Position numbers and translations under genes: made by a program | The notes under the pieces: generated by a model | Told to the model about the DNA's origin: nothing | The model's input: the letters and a program-made list of their open reading frames with translations, nothing else | Databases searched by the model: none | Origin: Ulota crispa | Lineage: Eukaryota > Streptophyta > Bryopsida > Orthotrichales > Orthotrichaceae | Length of the DNA: 64,000 nt | Direction: 5' to 3' | Assembly: GCA_963920765.1 (NCBI GenBank) | Contig: OY987243.1 | Span: 6,882,001-6,946,000, forward strand | Shown: positions 11,224-21,566 of the stretch, in pieces | How the letters are laid out: each line of letters starts with the position of its first letter | Position numbering within the stretch: the first letter of the stretch is position 1

Positions 11224-11499
11224 TCAAACCCACAGGGGTCTCCTTAGTTTGCAAATTCCCTGTCAAAGTTTCACTATTCTTACCAACTTTAAAGATGGTG
11301 GCAAGTGTTGTTCGAGGCCAGTTTTGTGGTTTGCTGGGGAACGTGAGACTTGCAAGAAATAGCATAAAAGACCCTGGCCGTGAATAGCCGGCAGTCAGTA
11401 GGAACTCGGTGCCTGGGCAAATGTTAGAATTAAGAGTAGGTTTTTCTTTCATTTTACAAATGATCTGACTAAGTCCCTGGATTAAGTGCTTTGCAGTAC

Positions 11500-12353
11500 A
11501 GTCGGGTACCGGCTCCCTGCGAATGGCTCATTTGGCCAGCTTGTTTTTTATATAAAACATGGAATATAATTGGTTCATTTTGGTTGGAAAATTTATCATT
11601 GCATCCTTATGGGATATCAAGCAAGTGTATCAAATTTCAGCTTCTAAAAATTAAACCTCCATTTTTGGTAAATGGTTTTGTAAAAAATTTATGGTTTTTT
11701 TACGATAATTTATTGAGAAATATTGGTGATGAATTTTTGAGATTTGATTCCATGCATATGTAGGAAACATTCATACGCACATCTTCTATGCTAAAAAACA
11801 CCCCCTTAAGTAACAAAACTTTGAGCTACAAAAGATTCAATGAAACTTGTGATAGGCCCAAATTTTGTAAAATACATATTTTTCTATGAAAATCAAATTT
11901 TGTTGTTTTACTCAAATATTGTAACTAAGTTTGTATCTCTAAACATCATATTTTTTACTAGTTAAAAAACAAAAATATGTATTTTACAAAATTTGGGCCT
12001 ATCACAAGTTTCATCGAATCTTTTGTAGCTCAAAGTTTTGTTACTTAAGGGGGTGTTTTTTAGCATAGAAGATGTGCGTATGAATGTTTCCTACATATGC
12101 ATGGAATCAAATCTCAAAAATTCATCACCAATATTTCTCAATAAATTATCATGTAAAACCATAAACTTCTTACAAAACCATTTACCAAAAATGGAGGTTT
12201 GATTTTTAGAAGCTGAAATTTGATACACTTGCTTGGTATCCCATAAGGATGCAATGATAAATTTTCCAACCAAAATGGACCAACTATACTCCATGTTTTA
12301 TATAAAAAACAAGTTGGCCAAATGAGCCATTTGCAAGGAGCCGGTACCCGACT
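11500..12353. mobile_element. 854-bp near-perfect foldback element (AGTCGGG ends)
   Basis: The two halves are inverted copies over essentially their full length: it begins AGTCGGGTACCGGCTCC and ends with the inverse. The paired short reading frames (FDSMHM on each strand) are mirror images. The right arm of the large repeat has a continuous sequence at the matching point (junction at about 20920/20921), so it is an insertion. Flanks TAC and TTC suggest a 3-4 bp imperfect target duplication. Relatives: half copy at 12860-13280, diverged copies at 3585-3830 and 43930-44160. There is no transposase. Confidence 0.88.
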
Positions 12354-12408
12354 ATTCTTTTATGGAAGCTATGCTTGACTTTTAACCCCTAAACGTCCTA
12401 TAAGATAG

Positions 12409-12650
12409 TAACACCATATTAGGTAAATTGGGAAAAAAGGGTGTCCCGCTTTGTTTTCCCCCCAAACCCAAAAAGTTAGATGCAAACGTATCAAATTCAG
12501 TCTAAGCCACTAAGATTTTTTTCCTTGCAAATCCCTCCTCTTAGATGAGGACACGTGTGCAAAAAAAAATATTGAGCTCAATTTGAGGAGATCACCTCAA
12601 ACTTTTGAAAGCAAGTATGAAAGTCCCAAATTATACCCTTTTTCCCAAGC
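12409..12650 (+). mobile_element. MITE, TTAAATTGGGAAAAA family, copy 3
   Basis: Starts AACACCATATTAGGTAAATT-GGGAAAAA and runs in the same orientation as copy 2 through shared internal blocks (CCACTAAGATTTTTT, AAATCCCTCCTCT, then a GAGCTCA block). It ends with TTTTTCCCAA. The right terminus is eroded beyond that. It is non-coding. Confidence 0.7.
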
Positions 12651-12859
12651 AATTTTGGCTGCCAAAAAAACTGACAAATTTGGATTAGTCTACATAGTTC
12701 CTTCCATTTATACTCTAATGAATTATCCACTACTAACTAGAATCTGGCAAATGAAAACAAATGCCCTAGTAGGTATGTTACAATATAGTTGACATTTACT
12801 AGCAAAAAGAGGTTTTAATTTGGGATCTCAAATAGTTCACTAGAATTGCATTGATGTCA

Positions 12860-13280
12860 TGTTTACTTGGTGAAAAGTTAGTTAAAAAATAAAATATATA
12901 GTTTACAAAATTTGAGGATATCACACGTTACACTAAATCTTTAGTAGGTCATAGTTTTGTTACTTAAGGGGGTTATTTTTAGCATGAAAGATGTGTGTAT
13001 GGATTTTTCCTACATATCCATGGAATCAAATTTCAAAAATTCATCACCAATGTTTTTCAATCAATTATCATGTTAAACCATGAATTTCTTACAAAGCAAT
13101 TCACCAAAAATAGAGTTTTGATTTTTAGGAACTAAAACTTGGTATACTTGCTTGGTATTGCATAAGCAATGATAAAAAAATTTAACAAAAATATTCCAAT
13201 TATACTTTATGTTTCACCAAAAAAATTGAATGGGTCAAATAGGCAATTGGTCAATAAGCACCCTATACCCCACTGTACAA
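12860..13280 (-). repeat. Half copy of the AGTCGGG foldback family
   Basis: Matches the right half of 11500-12353 with many substitutions: ACTTAAGGGGGT, AGATGTG(T/C)GTATG, TTCCTACATAT, then the CAAGTTGG-like end. The terminal segment reads AATAAGCACCCTATACCCC instead of the expected end, so the terminus is decayed. Only one arm is present, so it cannot fold on itself. Confidence 0.65.
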
Positions 13281-13329
13281 CTAAACCTCAACTTCTAAAA
13301 ATTTTAGGCCGGTTGAAAAAAAAAATCAT

Positions 13330-13561
13330 TTAACCCTTGAAGGGCCCTTGGGCTCTAGAGATACGGTACCAAATACGGTTGCAATCAATATTCAGAAGTT
13401 TGAATTAGTTGGAAATTAAGTGTTACAACCATACATATTGAAGGGTTGTACAATGGTGAGTGTATATATTTTTTTGGAAAGCCCTTGGAGCAGCTCAAGT
13501 ACGGATGTATATACGGCCGTACATACGGCCAAAGATGGCCAATGGGCCATTCAAGGGTTAA
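13330..13561. mobile_element. Small TIR element with TTAACCCTT ends
   Basis: Begins TTAACCCTTGAAGGGCCCTT and ends GGGCCATTCAAGGGTTAA, an inverted pair of about 18 bp. The interior is rich in CGTA and GGCC words. It belongs to a loose family in this window whose ends contain CCCTAAA or CCCTTAA (see 31069, 41106, 47133, 59651). No coding capacity. Confidence 0.6.
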
Positions 13562-14015
13562 GATGTCAATATCTCACTCTTCTCCATGTGAAATGAGCTG
13601 ATTTTTTTCTCAAATGTACCTTTGTCTAACATTCCAATTACAATTAAACTAACAAATCTTGTTTAAAATTAAACCAATTTAAAACCATTGCCTTCTTCAA
13701 AATCATTGTCTTGTACAACTAGTTGTTCATCAATATAAGTAAGGCCGTTGATATCAATACCACACCATTTTGACTATTTTACTACACTTACTATATATGG
13801 TCAATACTTATGATATTATAGCAAGTGTGGATCACAAGCAAATCTTCTTGCATAGAAGTTGCACAGAAGTTGCAACTTCAACTTTGTTTTTCAATTCCAA
13901 ATCCACTCATAGTATCAATTAAAAAATCTAAATTATGCTAAGTTTGTTGAGGACAAAATGATGAGTATGAACCTAAAAAGAGACAATTTGCTCGTGGTCC
14001 ACACCTATTGTAATA

Positions 14016-14393
14016 GGGTCTTGATACTGCCACCCCCCTCTTTCATTATTTTTCAACATTTTTCAATTTGTAGTGGTTTTTGGGGACAATTTTTTTTTAA
14101 TTTAGAATTAAATATGTATGAAACCAAGTGATTTTTTGTTGGTGTTTTTCAAAATGATAAACATTCATCAAAAAATTTGATAAGGAAAGATAATAGAGTG
14201 TTGTCTTTTCTTATCAAAATTTTTGAAGGATGTTTATCATTTTGAAAAACACCAACAAAAAATCATTTGGTTTTATACATATTTGATTTTTAAATTTCAA
14301 AAAAAAAATTGTCCTCAAAAACCACTACAAATTGAAAAATGTTGTAAAAGAGGGGGTGGCAGTATCAAACATGGGGTGGTAGTATCAAGACCC
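14016..14393. mobile_element. 378-bp hAT-like MITE with 8-bp target duplication
   Basis: Starts GGGTCTTGATACTGCCACCC and ends with the inverse GGTAGTATCAAGACCC. The interior folds over its whole length (AAACACCAACAAAAAATCA and its inverse). It is flanked by the exact 8-bp duplication TTGTAATA (14008-14015 and 14394-14401), the size typical of the hAT superfamily. The matching place in the right arm (around 18780-18800, reverse strand, CCTATTGCATACAACAT) lacks the element. It is non-coding. Confidence 0.9.
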
Positions 14394-15077
14394 TTGTAAT
14401 ATCATATACTGTACATCTTATCTTATTTCTGTAATAGTCTTGGTTCTATTAGTTGGGTCATTGGATAGTTGGGTGTCAAAATAATAGAATGGAAGGTAGT
14501 TGAGAAACTATTTAATAACCAAATTTTTTGTAACCGAATTTCCTATTTTACTAACTGGCATTGGATGGGGGGCCATGGGTATGAGACAAAGATTGAGAAT
14601 GCAGATCAAATTTCATGTTAATTTTTTTGCAAGAACCTCCTCCCGTAATGGCCCTCCGCCGGAACGATAGATACACGAGCCCACTAGTTGGTCATATATA
14701 TTATGTGTGATAAAATAGTTGAAAATGTGTGGTACAGATACCAACGGCCTATTAGTAAGGACTAATTTCCATGTTGCACTAGAATTGTAAAATTGTAGAA
14801 ACAGCAAAGGGATTACATACAAGGATGTGTGTTAAAGGACAACAAATTTGAAAATTTGAAATGGTGTTCCACCAAATTTCTAGCAAAAAAACACACAAAT
14901 TTTAGAGATTTAAGTTTTACAAAGAAAAAATGCCAATTGCCATGACCAATTCCAATACAACATGGAAGTTTGCCCTCATTGATTAAACACCTAAACCTAC
15001 CATGATGTAGAAAGAAAGATGATAGGTCAATTTTACCCCATATTTTTGTTATTTTTGACATTTTGGTGTAGTTTCTT

Positions 15078-15595
15078 GGGAAATTTTTATGGATACCCTT
15101 GAAGTTTGCCATATTTGTATAGATACTCTTGGTTTTTCAAAAATTGCACAAATGCACTTGGACCATGATTTTTAGGTTTTTGTTTTGTTATGCATGTTAC
15201 TTCCTTCATGATCAATGTTAAAGCAAGGAGTGCAATAGAGCAAAAAAGAAGTAACGTACACACAAGGGAGAAAGAAGTGGCATGCACAATAGAACAAACA
15301 CCTCAAAATTATGGTCCAAGGGTATCTATGCAATTTCTGAAAAACCAAGGGTATCTACACAAATATGGCAAACCCTTGAATGTCTGAGCATACAGCTGCA
15401 ACCAATACAATACAAGGTGTTTTTCTTGTATTTGGAATAGATTCACACCTTTAATATGTTTGAGATCAACAAAGAAGTTGGGGAATAAATCAAAGCGGTT
15501 CTAGTGAGCTACTTGAGATCAACTTTTTATTGGTAGCAAATGCCAATTATACGACAGCATATACTATGCCCTATGGATATCCATAAAAAATTTCC
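15078..15595 (+). mobile_element. Mutator-like MITE, GGGAAAATTTCATGGATACC family, longer member
   Basis: Begins GGGAAATTTTTATGGATACC and ends GGATATCCATAAAAAATTTCC. Flanks TAGTTTCTT (15069-15077) and TAGTTTCCT (15596-15604) form a 9-bp target duplication with one mismatch. The interior first repeats the foldback of the family up to about 15380, then holds about 190 bp that also occur, in direct orientation, at about 20700-20890. It therefore seems to have captured or received extra sequence. It is non-coding. Confidence 0.8.
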
Positions 15596-15721
15596 TAGTT
15601 TCCTTATAAGTAAAACCCTCGATTGAGGATGATGATTGAACGATTGTTGGATGAAAGCAGGTTAGGCTTGTATCTTGGATGAACAATTGCCACCCACGAA
15701 GCTTATCTACTGGAGTAACTT

Positions 15722-16172
15722 AGAGCATCATCAATGTGTACACTGCAAACGAGACTTGGAAGTAGCTGGTCTTGCATCGCTTCCCGCCCCTTAAGTATGA
15801 AGTTTCTTTCACTGCCCAGATCCTCCCAATGTTGACGCAACTCCCGTAGCAGATTCAAGCACGGTAGTAGAAGAATGTAAGTACTTGCAAGTTGTTGTTG
15901 GGAAATTGCAAGCTATTGCAAGCTATTGTAAGCTATCACAAGCAAATTGTCACTCCGTTAGCAAATGCAGTGCGCACTGGGAAAACTAGTTGGGACATGG
16001 GAAAACAAGACAATATGCTACTCCAAAAAGTGGTTTTAATGGGGTCAAGTCTGACATTTATGTTCCTGTGGTGACGTTGGAGCCCTAAAAGTACCTATAA
16101 TTCCCGTTAAAGTGGCCCACCCAGAGAAATGGAGGACCAGCCCATTCCCAGTGCACACATTGATGATGCTCT
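15722..16172. mobile_element. MITE-like element with AGAGCATCATCAATGTG ends
   Basis: Begins AGAGCATCATCAATGTGTAC and ends GTGCACACATTGATGATGCTCT, an inverted pair of about 20 bp. AGAGCATC(T/A)-type ends are common among plant MITEs. It ends 315 bp before the start codon of the gene at 16488, so it may supply part of its promoter. No clean target duplication was found. A second element with AGAGCATCTCCAC ends is at 59134-59544. Confidence 0.65.
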
Positions 16173-16487
16173 TACTACACTACCGTAACTTCGACAGTGA
16201 GAGACTTGCACGAGCAGCAAACCTTCTGAACTGCCGAGCTTCCGAAGTTCGTCAAATGCATCGCTATGGGACCTCTATCCATCTTTAGTTATCTTGCACT
16301 CGCCCCTCATTATCAGTGTTTTCTGTTTGCTCTGATGGAGTTATTTTTCTGAATGATGGCGTCCGAATGTGAAGCTCTCTTTCAAGTGTGGCTCCTCCTC
16401 ACAAGCTTCTGCTGCAAGAACGTCTACTCCGAATACCGTAGCTAAACTCAGTTATGGTGGTCGAAATTTAGGGTTAGGGTTTCCACC

Positions 16488-17363
16488 ATGGACGGTGATG
16501 CTTTGAGTCTTTCCTCTCGAGTCAACGACCGTGACTTCGTTCATGTTTTCAACAGCTCGATCTCTTTGCCTCCATCAATAACGTCCGCCATCAATTGGCT
16601 CCAAGCACCGAGAAGCAACAGCGATGATCGGAGAAACCCACTATTAGCCACCATTCTACCACCTTGTGCTGCGTCTGCATCTTTCTTATGTAGTCTCGCC
16701 ATAGCTCAGGGAGCTGGACAATTGTTCCGGGTCTCTTGCGCCATTCCTGTGGTGGCGCCAATCGTGGGAGGGGTGGCTGTAGCGGCAGCCTCAGCAACAG
16801 CAGCTCAAGTTTCTTTCATGGTTCGGAGACTCTGCGAGAACAATGGGAAATTCGAGAGGCTTGAACTCATCTCACGAGAGAAAGCTCTGTTCTATGCTCT
16901 GTTTGGACTCGTAGCGTATAAGGTGCTCGGTGGCCATCTTAGAAACGTGATGCCGAGTAATGTGATCCGTCCCGGTGCTCATGCACAGTCCTCGATTCCA
17001 GCTCGAGGCATCCGGTATGCCAATGATGTGGAGTCGGGATTGATCAGGGATTTGTTCAAGCAATTCGGGTGTCATCACTGTGGGCGGCGTCAGGGGTCTG
17101 TTGTTGCAGATCACATGCCTGCGAATATGCTTGCGAAGAAGGCCATGGCTGGAAACCTCTTCACCAGTTTGTTAAGGATACAACCCGTGGTGTCTCAGCG
17201 CTTGTATCCCCAATGTCTTCCTTGTTCGAAGCTCCAGAGTGCGGCACTTCGTCACGGGAAACACAAACTGGTGTTTCATTACCATCGTGGCCTTCCGCAG
17301 CCACCAGCATGGACTGGTTTTTGCATTGGAGCCTTGCAAATCCAGGAAGACAACCAGCCCTAA
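16488..17363 (+). CDS. Conserved membrane protein with HNH-like CxxC-DHMP-CxxC module
   Basis: Single-exon gene of 291 residues; the start lies in a good plant context (CCACCATGG). Visible layout: a hydrophilic N-terminus (1-50), two hydrophobic stretches (about 54-76 and 81-110, Ala/Gly/Val-rich), a third weaker one (about 133-147, ALFYALFGLVAYKVLGG), then a zinc-binding-like module with C195-x2-C198, D208-H209-M-P, and C243-x2-C246, ending in a basic tail (KHKLVFHYHRG). The Cys pairs around a DH-P motif resemble the treble-clef/HNH fold, but I cannot see a full catalytic set. I recall similar uncharacterised proteins in plants and other eukaryotes; no function is assigned. It sits in the spacer of the 25-kb palindrome, is intact and is GC-richer than its surroundings. 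It may be membrane-anchored with a soluble zinc domain. Confidence 0.85.
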   Translation: MDGDALSLSSRVNDRDFVHVFNSSISLPPSITSAINWLQAPRSNSDDRRNPLLATILPPCAASASFLCSLAIAQGAGQLFRVSCAIPVVAPIVGGVAVAAASATAAQVSFMVRRLCENNGKFERLELISREKALFYALFGLVAYKVLGGHLRNVMPSNVIRPGAHAQSSIPARGIRYANDVESGLIRDLFKQFGCHHCGRRQGSVVADHMPANMLAKKAMAGNLFTSLLRIQPVVSQRLYPQCLPCSKLQSAALRHGKHKLVFHYHRGLPQPPAWTGFCIGALQIQEDNQP

Positions 17364-18600
17364 TACTCCCATTCATTCCGACCTTGATTCAAGACCAGTA
17401 ATAATATCAGAGAGCCCAATTTTTGCACCTCCTGAGATTTTCCAGATGGTAATACTTCCATCGCTTCTCTTTTGAATCCTGCTAGCCCGTAGTCACTTAC
17501 CATTCAATCCTCTAGGCTGCTGTCTCAAATTGTCTTGCACAAGCGTCCTTGTCTCAGAAAATGTGCACAACAGTGAAAACATGAATACTCGTTAGGTTGA
17601 CCTGATCAATTTTTTTTCCTGATCGTCAGCGCCATTCTTTACTAATGCATTGAACAGGATATTGAATCCCAATTCCGGGTTTTTTACTAGTGTGTATTGT
17701 GTGTGAAAACTAATTTGCGATTTAGGTTTCCTTATTTTCAGTCTGTAGATTGTGTTTTTCTTGTGTTCTCAGTTTCTGAGTGTCTAGATAATGCCTGCAT
17801 GGCACCGAAGGTATGCCGTGCAGGAACCTGAAAGACATTCATTGGTACCCGTACTCTTTTTCTCGCCTACTAAATGTCCTCGGCTACAAGATTGGTGATC
17901 TTGTCTTCAGATTACAAGTCAAAGATCGGTTGAATTCTCTTGAAGAGGTAGTTTCTTTTCTCTTTCACGCTATACAGAAACGCTTCAACTTGTATCCCAA
18001 GGCAGAATTTGGAAACTAGTGTTGAATTTTATTTGCACCTTCTTTTTTGAAAACGTATGTAGTGTTGTTACATTACTTTCTATCAGTGAAAACGGTACTT
18101 GTAGTTTTTCTTGGACTTATAAAGGCTGCCACTTTTGGTCCACTCCGTGTTGCACATATTGTCCAGTATCCTGCAGTGGAATGTGTGAACGCACCTTATT
18201 ATTATTGAGTAGTGGGCCTGTGTACCCGTTGTTCCGGCGGAGGGTCATCACTGGAGGAGGTCCCTACAAAAAAAATCAATATGAAATTCTATAGACTCTC
18301 CAAATTTAGCTGGGTCTGTGTTTCACATTAAAAAACATTCCATGGGATAATATAAAATCAATTTGTCTCTTCATCTCCCTCCCCACCTTTTTCTTTCTCA
18401 ATTTCAAATTCAAATTGGAAAAAGGTTCAATAGGTTCCACTAAATATGTCCTTTCACACCCAATGCCCATGTTCATTTGCACGTTCATCACTTTGCCCCT
18501 TGGCCCTTGACCACTCACAACTTTTTCACGAGGCCCTATATCCCATCCCATGCCCATGACCCATTTCATGCCCATGACCCATCCCATCCCATACCATGCC
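17364..18600. other. 3' flank of the HNH-like gene; possible orphan exon at 17813-17949
   Basis: Mostly plain AT-rich sequence. One block (17813-17949) reads as a plausible peptide (DIHWYPYSFSRLLNVLGYKI, then GDLVFRLQVKDRLNSLEE) followed by GTAGTT, which could be a splice donor, but I found no matching upstream or downstream exons. It may be a 3' UTR or a fragment. No other gene is seen. Confidence 0.3.
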
Positions 18601-18625
18601 TATAACCCATTACATGCCCATGGCC
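18455..18625. repeat. CCCATG-rich minisatellite
   Basis: Imperfect repeats of the type ATGCCCATGACCCAT and CATGCCCATGGCC; the complementary GGGATGG(G)-type array is at 43290-43900. Frames through it are repeat artefacts. Confidence 0.7.
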
Positions 18626-21566
18626 CCCCATCCAATGCTGGTTAGTAAGGTAGAAAATTTGGTTACAACAAATTTGATTATTAATTAGTTTCTCAACCGC
18701 CTTACGTTCTATTATTTTGACACCCAACTACCCAACTAATAGAACTAAGCCTATTATATAAATAAGACTAGTAAGTTATGTTGTATGCAATAGGGGTAGT
18801 CACACCTTCTTTTAGAGTGAAAATAGGAGCCAACGGGAGCACTTCTCCACATACAAGGAATCTCTCCACAACTAAACCACAACAAAAAAATGGCTTGAAA
18901 TTGCACCTCAACGCTCTAGGACTTAACCCCTAAAGAACCATTGTCCCTTTGGGGGACAAATGGGATTTCGGGCATGTACCTATGGCTAAACTACTTTGCA
19001 TGATTTTCTGAAACTTTTATTGAAGGTGATGAATTCAAAGATCTACATGGGAATGTAATTTTTTCTTCATTCCAACATTTATTGAAGAAGTTATGCATGA
19101 AAATCTAGAAAATGCTGCTCCTTGGGCAGCCAAAAACTTCTTTAAATTTTTCATTTTTTTCAAATAAAAATCTGAATTAATTTTTTTAGACTTATATAGA
19201 CGTGGGGAGCTTTGAATCATTCAATTATGATAGATGAGATGAAAGTTATGAGGAGTTTTTGTTTGCGGGCAGTTCTAGATTCTTTACTCTAAAATAAACT
19301 TTGAAGTCCTTTATTTTACTCAATTTTCAATATTTTGGAAAAAAAAAAGAAAAAGGATGTAGATTGTTTATCACAACACTATAACCGTTGGGATTTGCAT
19401 TTTTCATTTTAATAATTTAATTCTTAACAATTTAGTGTTTTGACTCATTCTCTACTTCTTGCTACTTACTATTTTTTCCCATGTGTTGTGTAGTTCCAAT
19501 TGATTTGAAAATTCTCCTACACACACCTAACTTGATCTCCTACATGGGAAAAATAAACCTCAACTTTCTGTAGAGTAATTTTTTTGCTCTAAGAGTGGTC
19601 AAAGCCTTCTGAAATTTCTAGGCAGCAGCAAAAAAGACTTTTTTCCTCAATTCAAATGTAAATATCTCACTCATTTGTATGTAGATTGAGTTGATTTTTT
19701 TGACCACGTGTACCTCTTGTAGTCTTTTGTAAGATCTTATGATTGGATTCTTGTAAAAACTTTTTTTCTTACTATTGTACTTGCTTACCCAAAAATGGCA
19801 GTTTTCTATGTTTCTCACAGAAAAAATGGCTTGGTCCTTTTAGGGTGATTTCTTACAATCGACCTTTCAAAAAATCCCTACATATGTTCATCAAATCAAT
19901 TTATAAAAAACAGGTCAATTTTTAGTGTCATTCAAACTTGGTCATTTTTAGTATTAGAAACTGAAACTTATTGAAATTGGAAATGATTTTGAGTGAATAA
20001 TGAGAAGAAAAAAACAATAAGTTGAGAGTAAAATTTCCCCTGATATAACAGTTTTCAATACTGCAACGATGGTGGACACATTATGCTCCTTTTCCACAAA
20101 AGAAGCTTGGCCCTAGAAATCTTCATATGGACGCTTCCAATAAAAGAATCCAATCTAATTTAAATTGCGAAAAAAGAGAAGTTTTGAAGTAGGGAAGCAA
20201 CCATTAAGATATTAGTTTATGGATTAAAAAAGGTTAGGTGGAGTAGAATGGTACACCTTTTATGTATAAACATGTGTACCATAGTCTAGAGCCACTAAAC
20301 GAAACACTTTTTTAATAAAAAAAATCGTTTTGAATTATAAATGTTTTGACAAGTTTTGGAGGGTTTAATCCCTAAATGTTTAAGGCACTAATTTGGGTGT
20401 TCATGACCTTGTTGAAGGCAGGAATTTTGATTTTAATTTTTTTTTGGAGACATTGCAGGTTGAAGTTAGCTTCAATATTTGATTTGAATTTCTTCGAGAC
20501 CACATTCCAATTATTTTAGTGGAAGCTAAAATTGCAAGCATGTTTTTTACGCATAAAAAAATGTGATAAATAGTGTCATTAAAAAGCTTATGACAATCTA
20601 TCACATTGGAAAGATAGGTAAAAGTGACTTGGTACCTAATTCTATATCATCACATCTTAGAAAGTTGTGAGCTTAACTCTTAAACATTTCAAAGTGACAT
20701 TTTGCAGCAAGTTCAATACAAGGTAATATTTTAGTTCTTGGGATGGATTCAAACCTTTACTACATTTGAAATCAACAAATAAAGTTGAAATATAGATCAA
20801 TGTAGTTCTAGTGAGCCATTTGAGATCCCCAATTAAAACGCAATTGCCAATTATACGGCAACGTATCTACTATCTCATGGTACATTTAGGGTTTAAAGGT
20901 TAGGCATAGCTTCCATAAAAGTACTCTAAAGCACTTAAGGCACAAGCACCCATAGCCAACAACGCCCCATACCCAACCAAGAGGGTGTGCTATTTCCAAT
21001 ATCAATAGGGATAGGTGCTTTGGGATGCATTCTTTTGTCCTTACAAGGTTGGAGGCCACTTAAGTCATGCCACATGTCCCACATTGAAGTAGGAAGTAAT
21101 GAGTTGGCTATTATCAAAATTGCATGAGTTTAGAGATGACAATGAGTGCAAAACACTTTTTGACTCCCCCAATTCACAATAATTTCAGTTTATATAGAAA
21201 ATCATGAAAAATTTACAATCCCATATGGAAAAGATATCTGTTGTCTCAAACTCTTTGTAGTTTGTTGCAGAATCGTTTAAGTTATCGGGTATGGGTGCTT
21301 CCACCTTAGTCAGATTATTTGTAAAATGAAACAGAAACCTATTCAGGATTCTAACAATTTGCCCGCGGACCAAAATCCTACTGACTGCCGGCTATTCAAC
21401 AGGGTTTCACTGTGAGGATCTTCATGCTATTTCTTGCAAGTCTCACATTCCCCAGTAAACCACATAATTGGCCTCCAACTATACGTGCCACCATTTTCAA
21501 CGTTGGTAAGAAAAGCAAGACTCCGACAAAGAATGTGCAAAACTAAAGAGACCCCCTGCGGTTTTA

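Larger units (their letters stand above)
3250..14590 (+). repeat. Left arm of a 25-kb inverted repeat
   Basis: This stretch matches 18600-28270 in reverse complement, in collinear order: about 3260-3350 pairs with 28180-28260, 4000-4200 with 27890-28100, 5090-5170 with 27480-27550, 5920-6110 with 26330-26530, 7043-8990 with 23854-25801, 9490-11460 with 21300-23610, and 14430-14590 with 18600-18770. Within 7043-8990 paired coordinates always sum to 32844, that is, no net indel. Identity is high there and clearly lower elsewhere. The left arm is longer because it holds extra insertions near 3350-3920, 6612-7042, 9230-9488, 11500-12353 and 14016-14393, described separately. Confidence 0.85.

Noticed and set aside
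11491..12294. Two mirror-image frames ending in FDSMHM
   Set aside because: They are the two halves of the foldback element and not genes.
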